Shown one piece after another: positions 1-9,300 of a DNA stretch of 64,000 bases (position 1 is its first letter; every line of letters begins with the position of its first letter). The position numbers were made by a program, and so were the translations under genes. The stretch is from assembly GCF_001420595.1 (NCBI RefSeq), contig NZ_LJIX01000006.1:4740857-4804856 (forward strand). Reading direction: 5' to 3'. This stretch comes from Cytobacillus solani (GTDB taxonomy: Bacteria > Bacillota > Bacilli > Bacillales > Cytobacillaceae). The notes under the pieces are model-generated. The model saw nothing but the letters and a program-made list of their open reading frames with translations, ran no database searches and was not told the origin of the DNA.

Positions 1-410
1 TCTCCAACTTGGACATCTACACGCGGATCATCCAGCATGCCAGCAATTTCCGGCAAAAATTTCTTAGAATACTCGATTACTTTTCCATCGATATCAACGA
101 GCGTTGCCTTTTTCACGCTAGGATGCTTAAGCACCTCACGAATAACACCGCCATCTCCTCCGCCTACTACAAGGACGTTTTCAGGATTTGGGTGTGTAAA
201 CAATGGCACATGCGCCACCATTTCATGGTAAACAAATTCATCCTTTACAGAAGTCATAACCATGCCATCAAGCAAAAGCATATTTCCCCATTCTTCTGTT
301 TCAACCATTTCAAGCATTTGAAAATCTGTTTGCTCTGTATGTAAAGTCTGCTTAATTTTCATTGTAATTCCGAAATTCTCTGTTTGTTTCTCAGTAAACC
401 ATAGTCCCAT
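1..410 (-). CDS. speE: Spermidine synthase, N-terminal part (cut by window edge)
   Basis: Transfers the aminopropyl group of decarboxylated S-adenosylmethionine to putrescine to give spermidine, in the cytoplasm. Only the first 136 codons are inside the window; the gene runs off the left edge. The reverse-strand translation starts [18 protein letters not shown], and carries the nucleotide-binding GGGDGG motif and the [14 protein letters not shown] stretch, both nearly identical to B. subtilis SpeE as I recall it. The ATG at 410 follows a GGGATGA ribosome-binding site. The neighbour pbpG is divergent, as in B. subtilis. Confidence 0.95.
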   Translation of the reverse strand, partial: MGLWFTEKQTENFGITMKIKQTLHTEQTDFQMLEMVETEEWGNMLLLDGMVMTSVKDEFVYHEMVAHVPLFTHPNPENVLVVGGGDGGVIREVLKHPSVKKATLVDIDGKVIEYSKKFLPEIAGMLDDPRVDVQVG

Positions 411-469
411 TTTAGAATCATCCCTTCCATCAAAAAAATGACGTGTATTTAATGTAAAAAGAATAAGGC

Positions 470-622
470 GAGCGCAAGCAGCAGACTATCGCCTATCAAC
501 TTCAGGTTTCCACCCTGCAAGAAGTCAACATCGATGCGCCCGCGCTCACCATGTTTCCTTTATCTCAGTTGGTGCCCCCACATTTTGTATAGCAATGATC
601 AATGCCTTGCACTTTTCTTATA
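470..622 (-). repeat. Degenerate copy of dispersed element, type A
   Basis: Between speE and pbpG. It keeps recognisable blocks of the type A element seen better at 10612, 34082 and 54697: CGCCTATCAACTTCAGGT, AAGTCAACATCG, GCGCTCACCATGTTTCCTTT, ATCTCAGT and a GCACTTTTCTTA end. Many substitutions suggest an old, decaying copy. No ORF of note. The rest of the 410-815 gap should hold both divergent promoters, but I do not see a convincing one. Confidence 0.7.
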
Positions 623-815
623 ATTCCCAAACGCCATAATTACAAACATGAGAAAAAGTATAGATGAATCTAGCGAAAATGCAAGAAAAAGTTACATGTA
701 TTTGATAAAAATGTTTAAAATCCCACTGTTTCTTCAATACTAGATAAATAGATGTGATTTTTAGGTAATTTTACCGTAATTCTTTAGGTTAGCCCAGAAA
801 GGGGGAGGCACCGAA

Positions 816-2876
816 ATGGAGATAATGACAAACCAGCGATTTAGAAAAGCAGGTAAATATTTTCGAGCAATCTTCATTATTAGCTTAATTGGACTCGCAT
901 TAACCTTGCTTATTGGTGCAGGTATATTGCTCTACGCAAAAATACTGGGTCCCCCGCCACTTGCTGTTCCGCAGTCAACTTTATTTTATTCCGATGACGG
1001 AACTGTGATCGGAGAGAGCCATAATGGCCAAAAGCGTTATTGGGTTGAACTTGACCAAATCAGCCCGCATTTAATCGACGCTACCATCTCTATAGAGGAT
1101 CGCAAATTTTATTCCCATCATGGGTTTGATTATAAACGGATTGTCGGTGCTTTAATTGCAGATATCAAAGCAATGGCCAAGGTTCAAGGCGCGAGCACCA
1201 TTAGTCAGCAATATGCCCGTAATTTATTCCTGGCACATGAAAAAACATGGAAGCGAAAAATGCTCGAGGCCTTTTATACGATTCGTCTTGAAATGAATTA
1301 TACGAAGAAGGAAATTTTAGAAGGCTATTTAAATACGATTTATTATGGACATGGCGCTTATGGAGCTGAAGCAGCAAGCCAATACTACTTTGGAAAAAAA
1401 GCTGGTGAGTTAACTCTCGGAGAGGCAGCAATGCTTGCTGGTATACCAAAAGGGGCAGGCATTTACTCCCCGTTCAACTCAATGGAAAATGCCAAGAGCC
1501 GCCAAAAGCTTATTTTACAAACAATGGTTGAGAACAAACTCATTCACAAAACTGAAGTAGATGAGGCTTTAAATGAACAGCTCACTTTCGTTGGAAAGCA
1601 TCTCCACACAAAAACAAAGACAGCACCTTATTTTCAGGATACGGTTCGGCATATATTAAGAACAGAGCTGAATTTAGATGATCGGGTCATTGAGCTTGGC
1701 GGATTAAAAGTATACACAACCATTGATTTAAAACAACAGGAAATTGCTGAACAAACGGTTAAGAGATTGATCTCTAAGGAATCAGAGATCCAAACAGGAC
1801 TCGTTGCGATGGATCCTAAAAACGGCTATGTCAAAGCGATGGTTGGTGGAAGAAGTTATGAAGAGAGCCCCTTTAACCGGGCTGTACAGGCGGTTCGCCA
1901 GCCTGGATCCACCATAAAACCGCTTCTATATTATGCGGCGCTTGAAAAGGGTTTTACCCCTTCCACTGTCATGCGCAGTGAGCAGACAACCTTTCGTTTT
2001 GATGACGGGAGACCTGACTACTCACCAAAGAACTTTAATAGCCAGTATGCAGACGGTGATATTACAATGGCTCAGGCACTGGCTCTATCCGATAATATTT
2101 TTGCTGTGAAAACACATTTATTTTTAGGCGAAAACACACTTGCCGATACGGCAAAAAAATTCGGACTTACAACAAAGATGGCTGACGTCCCATCATTAGC
2201 CCTAGGGACATCCGGAGTAAGAGTCATTGAAATGGCAAGTGCCTATAGCATCCTGGCAAACGGTGGAAAAAAGGTTTCACCTGTTATGATTACACGAGTT
2301 GAAGATCATCGCGGAAAAGTGATTTATGAGAATGACAAGCAGTCCATTCCGATTTTAAAGCCTGAATCTGCCTTTGTAATGACACAAATGATGACAGGGA
2401 TTTTTGATCGGAAACTAAATGGCTACACTAGTGTGACAGGGAGTACAATCATAAATGATATTTCACGCACATATGCTGGGAAATCTGGAACAACAGACAC
2501 GGATAGCTGGATGATTGGCTTTTCCCCTCAGCTCGTCTCTGCTGTTTGGACTGGATATGATAAAGGAAAGGCGATTACACTTTCTGCAGATAAATCCTAC
2601 GCGAAGAATATTTGGGCCCGCTTCATGGAGGATGCTCATAAAGGAAAGCCTTCCAAAAGCTTTAAGCAGCCGAAAGGGACAGTAGGAGTTTATGTGAATC
2701 CTGCGAATGGAAAGCTTGCAACAGACGATTGCCCAATCAAGCGATTTACGTACTATGTCAGAGGCACCGAACCAACCGAATATTGTACAGACCATTTGCC
2801 TTACTCAGAGGAAAAACCTAGCAAAAAGGAAAAAGTGGCCAAAAAACCTTGGTATAAAAAATTATTTGACTGGTAA
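816..2876 (+). CDS. pbpG: Class A penicillin-binding protein (PBP2d-like, spore type)
   Basis: Bifunctional peptidoglycan synthase of 686 residues (B. subtilis PbpG is about 690). Order: cytoplasmic tail, one membrane anchor (about residues 17-42), GT51 glycosyltransferase domain with the EDRKFYSHHGFD motif (catalytic Glu about 94), then a transpeptidase domain with SxxK at Ser365-Lys368, SDN at 425-427 and KSG at 556-558. All catalytic motifs are intact. The ATG at 816 has a strong GGGGGAGG site 8 bases upstream. In B. subtilis this gene (ywhE) lies next to speE and is expressed in the forespore, where it helps build the germ-cell wall; the same role is inferred here from synteny. Confidence 0.95.
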   Translation: MEIMTNQRFRKAGKYFRAIFIISLIGLALTLLIGAGILLYAKILGPPPLAVPQSTLFYSDDGTVIGESHNGQKRYWVELDQISPHLIDATISIEDRKFYSHHGFDYKRIVGALIADIKAMAKVQGASTISQQYARNLFLAHEKTWKRKMLEAFYTIRLEMNYTKKEILEGYLNTIYYGHGAYGAEAASQYYFGKKAGELTLGEAAMLAGIPKGAGIYSPFNSMENAKSRQKLILQTMVENKLIHKTEVDEALNEQLTFVGKHLHTKTKTAPYFQDTVRHILRTELNLDDRVIELGGLKVYTTIDLKQQEIAEQTVKRLISKESEIQTGLVAMDPKNGYVKAMVGGRSYEESPFNRAVQAVRQPGSTIKPLLYYAALEKGFTPSTVMRSEQTTFRFDDGRPDYSPKNFNSQYADGDITMAQALALSDNIFAVKTHLFLGENTLADTAKKFGLTTKMADVPSLALGTSGVRVIEMASAYSILANGGKKVSPVMITRVEDHRGKVIYENDKQSIPILKPESAFVMTQMMTGIFDRKLNGYTSVTGSTIINDISRTYAGKSGTTDTDSWMIGFSPQLVSAVWTGYDKGKAITLSADKSYAKNIWARFMEDAHKGKPSKSFKQPKGTVGVYVNPANGKLATDDCPIKRFTYYVRGTEPTEYCTDHLPYSEEKPSKKEKVAKKPWYKKLFDW

Positions 2877-2963
2877 CAGTATCGTGCAATATTTGTCTTT
2901 ATGGAGTGGACATATAAATTTAAGAGAAATTATTCAAGAATAATTTCTCCGCAAATATAAATG

Positions 2964-2995
2964 AAAAAACTCGGAGGAATTCCCCCGAGTTTTTT
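2964..2995 (+). terminator. Rho-independent terminator after pbpG
   Basis: Stem ACTCGG/CCGAGT with an A-run before and a T6 run after; about 90 bases past the pbpG stop. Confidence 0.8.
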
Positions 2996-3125
2996 CGTGT
3001 CCTAGTTTTTATAAGTGTCTACACACTGTTTATAAGTTTACTTATTTTATTGGATTTGGGCAAGTAGTTAAAAATTTAAGTCAGTAAACTGTCACAATTT
3101 CGTCAAAATTCATGCGCTATTTCGA

Positions 3126-3638
3126 TTAATTTGCTTGCAAATCGTCTTTGAGCTGTTGTATAGAGCGATCCCACATCCCAAGATTATGATTCTGCAAAAA
3201 CTCAGTAAGAATTGCCTTTGATTTAGCATCCATATGATCAACGATAATATGTTTTTTAATGGATTTATCCATCCGATTAACATGCTCTGGCAAGGACTTG
3301 TATCCTCTGCGGATTCCCCTGTCTACTGTCATCTCGCAAGCTGTTACACCCGCATAGTACGGGCCATCTTCCTTGCGGTCAATCGTCACCCAAACAAGCC
3401 AATAAGGTTTTCCATTCGGAACCTCTTCTTTGCTTTTTAAGAATTTTATCCCCTTTTCCACAGGGCTGCGGGCATGCATCGCCCCAACCTCTATCGATGC
3501 TTCTCCAGCATCCACATCAATAATGACGGGAGATACATTGTCTAGGCTTAATGAGCCTGAACCAAATCCTCCATGCCCCTCTGTCGGATCATTTTTGATA
3601 ATATTAAACCCAATATCTTTCTTTTTTTTCTCTTCCAA
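3126..3638 (-). CDS. ywhD: YwhD family protein of unknown function
   Basis: A 170-residue soluble protein matching the position and look of B. subtilis YwhD. The N-terminus is lysine-rich and followed by a glycine-rich GHGGFGSGSLSLDN stretch; there is no signal peptide or membrane segment. A TTG start at 3638 follows AAGGAGG at good spacing. It lies downstream of ywhC on the same strand, separated by about 155 bases with two hairpins. The function is not established and I do not infer one. Confidence 0.85.
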   Translation of the reverse strand: MEEKKKKDIGFNIIKNDPTEGHGGFGSGSLSLDNVSPVIIDVDAGEASIEVGAMHARSPVEKGIKFLKSKEEVPNGKPYWLVWVTIDRKEDGPYYAGVTACEMTVDRGIRRGYKSLPEHVNRMDKSIKKHIIVDHMDAKSKAILTEFLQNHNLGMWDRSIQQLKDDLQAN

Positions 3639-3664
3639 AGGTATTCCTCCTTACATAAAGTGAA

Positions 3665-3785
3665 ACTCAATCAGTGGGGTTTTCCTTCATCCCCCGTTGA
3701 TTGTTAGTTGAACCAATCGGCATTTACAGACTGTTAGATCCCCTACTTAGAATCTCTTGTTTCCTAAACTTCTTAAGGGGGTCTT
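3665..3785 (-). repeat. Two-hairpin intergenic sequence between ywhC and ywhD
   Basis: Read on the minus strand, an upstream stem pairs GACCCCCT with AGGGGATC (about 3738-3784) and a second stem pairs AATCA-GGGG with CCCC-GATT (about 3669-3701), closely followed by the AAGGAGG of ywhD. It could be an mRNA leader structure or a dispersed Bacillaceae repeat; I have an impression of similar sequences elsewhere but cannot check. Confidence 0.45.
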
Positions 3786-3793
3786 ACAGCCCG

Positions 3794-4456
3794 TTAATCT
3801 GCGATAAATAATTGGTAAAAGAAATCACCTAATCCATTAGATAGGATAGGCAAGACCGTTCTAAAGATCGGCTGAATTGTGTATTGATCAAGCGGTGTGA
3901 TAACAAGTATCAGAAAAATGACAGAGCCATATGCTTCAAATTGTGTAAGCTTCGGACGTATATGCGCCGGTGCCAAGTCCTCAACTATTCGATACCCGTC
4001 CAATGGCGGAAACGGCAATAAATTAAAAACAAATAAAACTAAGTTAAGCTGGATAAAAATATTTAAAAACTCCGGTACAAACGTTGGCAGACCAGCTGCA
4101 GCACCCATTCCAAGCAGAGCAAACAATATTATAAAGCCTAAAATGGCCATTAGCAGATTACTTATCGGCCCGGCAATCGAAACCATGATTCCCGCAAGTC
4201 TTGGATTTTTAAAGAAAAAGCGATTTACCGGCACGGGTCTTGCCCACCCGAAGCCTGCAATAAAGATTAATATTGTTCCGATTGGGTCTAGATGCTGAAT
4301 TGGATTTAACGTCAATCTTCCCTGCCTTTGTGCGGTTGAATCGCCAAATTTATAAGCCACAAACGCATGGGCAAACTCATGGACCGTGAAAGCGATCATT
4401 AACGTAATCGCAACATATGGAATTTCTCTAAGTGAAAAGGCTAGAAATTGTTCCAA
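3794..4456 (-). CDS. ywhC: Site-2-protease family membrane metalloprotease
   Basis: M50B (S2P-like) intramembrane metalloprotease of 220 residues. The first membrane helix contains the zinc motif HEFAH (about residues 26-30), and a later NLLPFPPLDGYR stretch supplies the family's second conserved motif (N-PP-DG). At least five hydrophobic segments. Short M50B members lacking a PDZ domain, like this one, have no well-defined substrate. Start is a TTG at 4456; upstream ywhB is divergent. Assignment to the family is firm, substrate unknown. Confidence 0.9.
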   Translation of the reverse strand: MEQFLAFSLREIPYVAITLMIAFTVHEFAHAFVAYKFGDSTAQRQGRLTLNPIQHLDPIGTILIFIAGFGWARPVPVNRFFFKNPRLAGIMVSIAGPISNLLMAILGFIILFALLGMGAAAGLPTFVPEFLNIFIQLNLVLFVFNLLPFPPLDGYRIVEDLAPAHIRPKLTQFEAYGSVIFLILVITPLDQYTIQPIFRTVLPILSNGLGDFFYQLFIAD

Positions 4457-4637
4457 ACACCAAACCCCTCTTTCAAACTGGAGATCCTATCTAGGGAATG
4501 AATTTCCCCTTATACATTATTTAAAAGTATACACGACTTTGCTCTGAAAGTGAAAGATAGACACCACTGCACTACTTGCACATTTTTCCGAAATATGAAA
4601 AACTCATTTTAACTCATTTTAAAAGGAGATGATATTC

Positions 4638-4823
4638 ATGCCATATGTAACGGTAAAGATGCTAGAGGGACGCACTGAGGAGCAAAAGAAAGCACTTGTA
4701 GAAAAAGTAACAGCAGCAGTGAACGAGACAACTGGAGCACCGAAGGAAAAGATCGTTGTCTTTATTGAAGAAATGACAAAGAATCATTATGCTGTAGGTG
4801 GAGAACGTTTGAGCGATAAGTAA
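4638..4823 (+). CDS. ywhB: 4-oxalocrotonate tautomerase family enzyme
   Basis: Small tautomerase of 61 residues. After removal of Met the N-terminus is Pro (MPYVTVKMLEGR), the catalytic base of the 4-OT family, and the length is that of the family. The ATG at 4638 is chosen over 4629 because it makes Pro the second residue and sits correctly after AAGGAG. B. subtilis YwhB has tautomerase activity in vitro, but its physiological substrate is unknown. Ends in a hairpin shared with the convergent ywgA. Confidence 0.93.
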   Translation: MPYVTVKMLEGRTEEQKKALVEKVTAAVNETTGAPKEKIVVFIEEMTKNHYAVGGERLSDK

Positions 4824-4850
4824 AGCCGAGCATTAATGCCCGGCTTTTTC
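4824..4850. terminator. Bidirectional terminator between ywhB and ywgA
   Basis: Stem AGCCG-GCATT/AATGC-CGGCT followed by T5 on the plus strand; the minus-strand side overlaps the last codons of ywgA, so both genes can share it. Confidence 0.75.
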
Positions 4851-5348
4851 TCTTAAATTGGCAATATATTGATAAGCAGTTTCTACTTCTTCATCCGTGT
4901 AGCGCTGCTTGCTTTTTAACGTAAAGATCTTTTCTTTTACTTCTTCTTTCGGAAGGGTGTCAAAATACAACACCGTTGAAACAAGCTCAAGAAATCTGGC
5001 ATTTTGATTGTTCATATCTGTTAAACATTCTTGAAGATTCGGCATAGACACTTCATTCAGGCTTAAAAATTCCTTGCCATTTTCCGTTAATGTATATCGG
5101 TACTGATAGTATCCGCCCTTCTTCTCCTTCACTTCATCTAAAAAACCCATATTGCAAAGCTCTTCTACTCTTAATGTTAACTCCTCTGAATAAGGGCCGT
5201 AAAAATGAAATTGGAATCGCTCCTGAAAGGGGAAAGCCAGCTTTTTTGCGATATACACTATCTTCTGCAGTTTTTTTCGTCCGATAATTTCCTCCGAAGC
5301 GGCAATCGCATGAATGATTTTGGCATGATCTTTTAACAAGCTCTTCAT
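4833..5348 (-). CDS. ywgA: YwgA family conserved protein
   Basis: A soluble 171-residue protein at the place of B. subtilis ywgA. The N-terminal half (KLQKIVYIAKKL, FHFYGPYSEEL, VEELCNMGFL) resembles helical, winged-helix-like folds of the SocA/YwgA type; no catalytic motif is seen. It is followed upstream on the same strand by ywfO, 40 bases away, so the two may be co-transcribed. Function unknown. Confidence 0.8.
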   Translation of the reverse strand: MKSLLKDHAKIIHAIAASEEIIGRKKLQKIVYIAKKLAFPFQERFQFHFYGPYSEELTLRVEELCNMGFLDEVKEKKGGYYQYRYTLTENGKEFLSLNEVSMPNLQECLTDMNNQNARFLELVSTVLYFDTLPKEEVKEKIFTLKSKQRYTDEEVETAYQYIANLREKAGH

Positions 5349-5388
5349 CTCCTACTCCGTTTAGTCCCATATCTTAACTTTAAAATCT

Positions 5389-6690
5389 CTATTCTATTTC
5401 CAATAGCTTTCGAATTTGCTTCTTAATCAGCGGCTCGGTCGAATCATCCTGGAGCAAATCCGCTGGATAATACAATTTATGGTCGGTTCTTCTTTTCCCC
5501 GAGATCGCATCTACAATCTCTGATTCCCTGGAAAGCTCTCGAATTTCTTTGTTTTTCATTAATAATTGAATGGGGAGCCGCTCTTCCTCTTCACCTGGGC
5601 GGTAGAAATCATACGGCAAATCTGATGACGAATCGACAACAAGATAGTAGTCCGGGTCAATCCCTGCCTTCTCAAAAAGGACAGAAAGCTCTGCAAGCTT
5701 CTTATATTCCTTTGCAGGCTCAAATTCCGCGTACTTATATAAATTACGGTTCATAAAGCGGCAGCATAGATCTCGAAGGATTGGATCTTCCTCCTCCTGC
5801 CACATTTGAAAGTAATAAAGAATAATGGCTTCATCAAGCTTAATATAATCTTCTAATGTTAGTTCCCCATTAAACATTGAATAAAAATGAATCGGCTGTG
5901 ATTTAAAGGAATATCCATGCTCATGCAAGTATTTGGCCCGATGCAAAATTTTCGTCAAAATAACTTCTGCGCTTCGGGTTACTGGATGGAAATATACTTG
6001 CCAATACATTTGATATCGGCTCATTATGTAATCCTCAACAGCATGCATTCCGCTTTGCTTAATGACCACTTGATCCTCTCTCGGCTGCATGACACGCAGG
6101 ATTCGTTCCATGTCAAAATGACCGTAGCTAACCCCTGTAAAATAAGCATCTCTTTGCAGATAATCCATCCGATCTGCATCAATCTGACTGGAGATGAGGC
6201 TGACTACTAGCTTATTTTTTGATGTTTTCGCGATAACCTCAGCTACCTTTATAGGAAAATCCTTTCCTACCCTTGATAACACCTGGTTAACTTCCGTTTC
6301 TCCGAGAATGATAGCTCTTGTAAAATATTCATGATCCAAATCAAAGACTTTCTCAAAAGAATGCGAAAAAGGACCATGTCCTAAATCGTGAAGAAGTGCA
6401 GCACATAAAGAGAGGAGGCGGTCATCTTCATTCCATTCCGGCCTTCCAATAAATACATCATCTGCAATCCGCCTGACAATCTCGTAAACACCGAGCGAAT
6501 GATTAAAACGGCTATGTTCGGCCCCATGAAAGGTTAAATAGGTTGTTCCAAGCTGCTTAATCCTTCTTAGCCGCTGGAACTCCTTCGTGCCTATTAAATC
6601 CCAGATTACCCGATCCCTCACATGAACATACCGATGAACAGGATCCTTAAACACCTTTTCTTCACGTAGCTTCTCCATCGAATAGGCCAT
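5389..6690 (-). CDS. ywfO: HD-domain phosphohydrolase (YwfO)
   Basis: A 433-residue HD superfamily enzyme. The metal-binding residues are visible: FNHSLGVYEIVRR (first His), LLHDLGHGPFSHSFE (HD pair) and SQIDADRMDYLQRDA (distal Asp). This arrangement is that of SAMHD1-like/dGTPase-related proteins; a related Enterococcus protein hydrolyses dNTPs, so a role in nucleotide-pool control is possible but not shown. The ATG at 6690 follows GGAGGTAAAAG. Placed directly upstream of ywgA on the same strand. Confidence 0.88.
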   Translation of the reverse strand: MAYSMEKLREEKVFKDPVHRYVHVRDRVIWDLIGTKEFQRLRRIKQLGTTYLTFHGAEHSRFNHSLGVYEIVRRIADDVFIGRPEWNEDDRLLSLCAALLHDLGHGPFSHSFEKVFDLDHEYFTRAIILGETEVNQVLSRVGKDFPIKVAEVIAKTSKNKLVVSLISSQIDADRMDYLQRDAYFTGVSYGHFDMERILRVMQPREDQVVIKQSGMHAVEDYIMSRYQMYWQVYFHPVTRSAEVILTKILHRAKYLHEHGYSFKSQPIHFYSMFNGELTLEDYIKLDEAIILYYFQMWQEEEDPILRDLCCRFMNRNLYKYAEFEPAKEYKKLAELSVLFEKAGIDPDYYLVVDSSSDLPYDFYRPGEEEERLPIQLLMKNKEIRELSRESEIVDAISGKRRTDHKLYYPADLLQDDSTEPLIKKQIRKLLEIE

Positions 6691-6786
6691 CTTTTACCTC
6701 CGATTTTCCAACTTCTCTCTATTATATCTCGATTTCAAACGCAATTCACTACACATTTTCTGATATTTCAGCTATATTCGACAACA

Positions 6787-6812
6787 AGAAAAGCGCAAGC
6801 GCCTTTGAATAA
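6787..6812. repeat. Solo end of the dispersed element
   Basis: AAGAAAAGCGCAAGCGCCTT is the same outer end as that of the full element at 54697. The rest of the element is missing, so this looks like a deletion remnant. Confidence 0.6.
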
Positions 6813-6889
6813 AGGCTAGCTACAATATCCAATTATATAAATTCCTCGAAAACAAAAAATCACCTTAGGACACTCTTCAAAGGTGATTT

Positions 6890-7114
6890 TTACTTCTTCA
6901 GCTTTTTATTAATTTTTTCCTTTAATTCTTCTTCCGTTAAACCGGCTAACGGACGATTATTTACAAATGCGAATGTTTTCTTTCTGCCTGGCCCACAATA
7001 GGATTGACAACCTATTTCTATCTTTGCCTCTGGATCTATTTCTTTTAAAAGAGGAATTAATGTTTTTAAGTTTACGCCTAGACAATCATCGCAAACACGA
7101 AATTCGTTTGCCAT
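6890..7114 (-). CDS. DUF1450 family small protein
   Basis: A 74-residue protein with two cysteine pairs, CDDC near residue 8 and CQSYC near residue 38, in a CGPG context typical of DUF1450 (YuzB-like), which resemble small thioredoxin-like ferredoxin folds. Function unknown. It stands alone between ywfO and rsfA. Upstream, 7115-7437 (about 320 bases) is AT-rich and holds the promoters of this gene and of rsfA, but I see no further gene or repeat there. Confidence 0.8.
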   Translation of the reverse strand: MANEFRVCDDCLGVNLKTLIPLLKEIDPEAKIEIGCQSYCGPGRKKTFAFVNNRPLAGLTEEELKEKINKKLKK

Positions 7115-7437
7115 CTATATTACAACCCTTTCTGCGGTCTAGCATAGTATCTATAAGTTTTTCCGATGCTAGTTACTCTTATTCACTTGGCTCATGCTGT
7201 ATTTTACAGCTTAACCTTTTTCTTTGCAAGCCGTTTTATCCCACTAGCAATATGGAATTTTTTAAATTTTTCTAACGCTGCTTCAAGCAAATCACAAGTT
7301 CTATTTTATCATACCTATCTATTGTTTTTATAAAAATCTACTATCCTTTTAATCCAATTTGTATAAATTCGCCCAAAGTTGTCCATCCTTAAACTAAGGT
7401 TTTAAAAAATTGCAAAATTAAATTGGGAGTTGAGGAA

Positions 7438-8178
7438 ATGAAAGTTCGTCAAGATGCATGGACAGATGAAAATGATTTATTACTAGCCGAAACTGTATTA
7501 AGACATGTAAGAGAGGGCAGCACACAATTAAACGCCTTTGAAGAGGTTGGAGACAAGCTCGATCGCACTTCTGCAGCCTGCGGATTTCGTTGGAATGCTG
7601 TCGTTAGACATCAATATGAGAAAGCACTCCAGCTTGCTAAGAAGCAGCGGAAGCAAAGACAGCGAATCCTTGGAAAAGATCAAGGCGGAAAGAAAAAGCT
7701 GCTATATTCACCGCCAGTACCGGAATTAAATGAAATGGAAACTACTACCATTTCATTGCCAGAGCCTGTTTCAGCAAATGAAGATTATATTGAAGAGTAT
7801 GCTGAAGAAATAATTGAAACAAGGCCAACGCCAGTCTATAATGAAGTCCAAAATTATCCTGTCAGTTCTGAAATCAATCTCGATCGTGTTATTTCATACT
7901 TACAATCTTTAAAACACTCGAGTATTCAATTGGATATTTTAAGAAATGAGAATGAAAGATTAAAACGTGAAAATGCGCAGATTAAGAGCCGAAACGACGA
8001 ACTAGAGGGAAAAATTGGCCAGTTAGAGCAAAACACCGTAACCATTCAAGAAGATTACGAGACCTTAATGAAAATTATGAACCGCGCTCGCAAACTTGTA
8101 CTCTTTGATGAAGAGGAAAGACCTGCAACCAAATTTAAAATGGACCGAAACGGGAATTTAGAAAAGGTCGCGGAGTAA
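7438..8178 (+). CDS. rsfA: Prespore-specific transcription factor RsfA
   Basis: A 246-residue regulator. The N-terminal 70 residues form a Myb/SANT-like helix-turn-helix ([20 protein letters not shown], then [13 protein letters not shown]), followed by a basic stretch and a C-terminal coiled coil (about 160-215, [19 protein letters not shown]). In B. subtilis RsfA (YwfN) is made in the forespore and tunes sigma-F genes. ATG 7438 is preferred to 7423 because it follows GAGTTGAGG at proper spacing and begins MKVRQDAW like the family. Confidence 0.9.
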   Translation: MKVRQDAWTDENDLLLAETVLRHVREGSTQLNAFEEVGDKLDRTSAACGFRWNAVVRHQYEKALQLAKKQRKQRQRILGKDQGGKKKLLYSPPVPELNEMETTTISLPEPVSANEDYIEEYAEEIIETRPTPVYNEVQNYPVSSEINLDRVISYLQSLKHSSIQLDILRNENERLKRENAQIKSRNDELEGKIGQLEQNTVTIQEDYETLMKIMNRARKLVLFDEEERPATKFKMDRNGNLEKVAE

Positions 8179-8183
8179 CCCAA

Positions 8184-8302
8184 AAGCGGAAGTGCCTTGA
8201 CCACCCCCGGCATGCATAAGACGAGCCTCTCGGAAAGGTGTCCTTTACCTTTCTGGGAGGATTCAGCTTAGACCCAAGAGGGGGTAGGCACTGTAGCTAG
8301 AC
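8184..8302 (+). repeat. Dispersed element, type B
   Basis: Directly after rsfA. Ends AGCGGAAGTGCCTTGACC and GGGTAGGCACTGTAGCTAGAC, with an internal hairpin built on GGAAAGGTG...TACCTTTC and an outer stem of CATAAGACGAGCCTC with its partner. Same family as 13524, 15012 and 26184. Confidence 0.8.
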
Positions 8303-8386
8303 GGATATATAGAAAGAGGTCATTCACTTGTCACGTGGACGACTTATACAGTAATAGGAGAAGGAAGGCCGCTATGCCTCGATTAA

Positions 8387-8423
8387 GAAAAGCCGTAACC
8401 CCTTTATAAGGTACGGCTTTTCG
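8387..8423. terminator. Bidirectional terminator next to lipL
   Basis: Perfect stem AAAAGCCGTA/TACGGCTTTT with runs on both sides, immediately beyond the lipL stop codon. The 8303-8386 stretch before it contains only very short frames (e.g. MPRLRKAVTPL), not called as genes. Confidence 0.8.
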
Positions 8424-9260
8424 TTATTTGTTATCACCGAGTATTTTTTCATTCCGCTGGACGACGCGATCGTAATAAGCTTCATATAGTTTTCGTTCTT
8501 CTTCTGTAAGCCCACCGGTGAATAAATGATTACATCTGTTTTTCAAACTAGTTAAAAACCGGAACATGACATCCTGCACTGTTAGAGTTGTATTCAATAA
8601 CTCAGACAAGGACGCCATAACTGACGGTTTAATCGTAGGATATTGAAATTTTGTATCTGTATTCTTTCTCGCTGTTTGATAAAATTGTTCGATTAACTTA
8701 GCTCTGCCACTTCCGCTTCCATCTACACAAAGATAAATTTGTACAGCTACCCCACCGCGGAGCCGCCTTTGAGAAATGCCAGCAAATTTTTTACCGCCAA
8801 TGCTAAGATCATAGCTCCCCGGACAATAAGAACCAACAATCTCCTTTGCCTCAATGTCTGCTTTAAAATCTGAAAACATTTCTTTAATCAGCATCCACAT
8901 CGCATCATAGCCGCGGTTAATATCAATGCCTTTCTCCCCTTCTGGAAAGATCAGTGAAATATTTAACACACCTTCATCCAGCACTACTGCTAACCCGCCA
9001 GAGTTTCTGACAATGACCTGATAGCCTTCGTTTTTTAGAAAATCAATGCCTTCTTCCAAAAAAGGGAGTCTTGTATCTTGGATGCCTAATACAATTGTCT
9101 TTTCATGCACCCAGCTTCGAGCCGTCGCTGGAACCATTTCTCCTCCAACAGATGCACATAGCGTATCATCTATTCCAAATGAATGCAGTGCAGGCAAATG
9201 TTTAGCCAAAACCGATTCATCAATAACTCTCCATTGCTCTTGCTGTAATATATCTTTCAT
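8424..9260 (-). CDS. lipL: Octanoyl-[GcvH]:protein N-octanoyltransferase
   Basis: Amidotransferase that moves octanoyl groups from GcvH to the E2 subunits of 2-oxo-acid dehydrogenases, a step of lipoate synthesis in Bacillus. The 278-residue protein has the BPL/LplA-like fold signature [11 protein letters not shown] and the family motif [19 protein letters not shown], in which Cys146 is the expected acyl-accepting residue. Position between rsfA and pta matches B. subtilis ywfL (lipL). Its upstream region holds the periodic array at 9301-9418. Confidence 0.93.
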   Translation of the reverse strand: MKDILQQEQWRVIDESVLAKHLPALHSFGIDDTLCASVGGEMVPATARSWVHEKTIVLGIQDTRLPFLEEGIDFLKNEGYQVIVRNSGGLAVVLDEGVLNISLIFPEGEKGIDINRGYDAMWMLIKEMFSDFKADIEAKEIVGSYCPGSYDLSIGGKKFAGISQRRLRGGVAVQIYLCVDGSGSGRAKLIEQFYQTARKNTDTKFQYPTIKPSVMASLSELLNTTLTVQDVMFRFLTSLKNRCNHLFTGGLTEEERKLYEAYYDRVVQRNEKILGDNK

Positions 9261-9300
9261 CTATGGTATTCCCCTAACCTAATTTATCTTACACTAATCA

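Noticed and set aside
1201-1449. Antisense ORF within pbpG
   Set aside because: Shadow of a real gene with intact catalytic motifs; no independent evidence.
4600-4622. Direct repeat AACTCATTTTAACTCATTTT before ywhB
   Set aside because: Only two copies of 10 bases in AT-rich DNA; likely chance or simple slippage.
8330-8402. Very short frames (MSRGRLIQ, MPRLRKAVTPL) as leader peptides
   Set aside because: They precede no gene on that strand and overlap the lipL terminator; no support.
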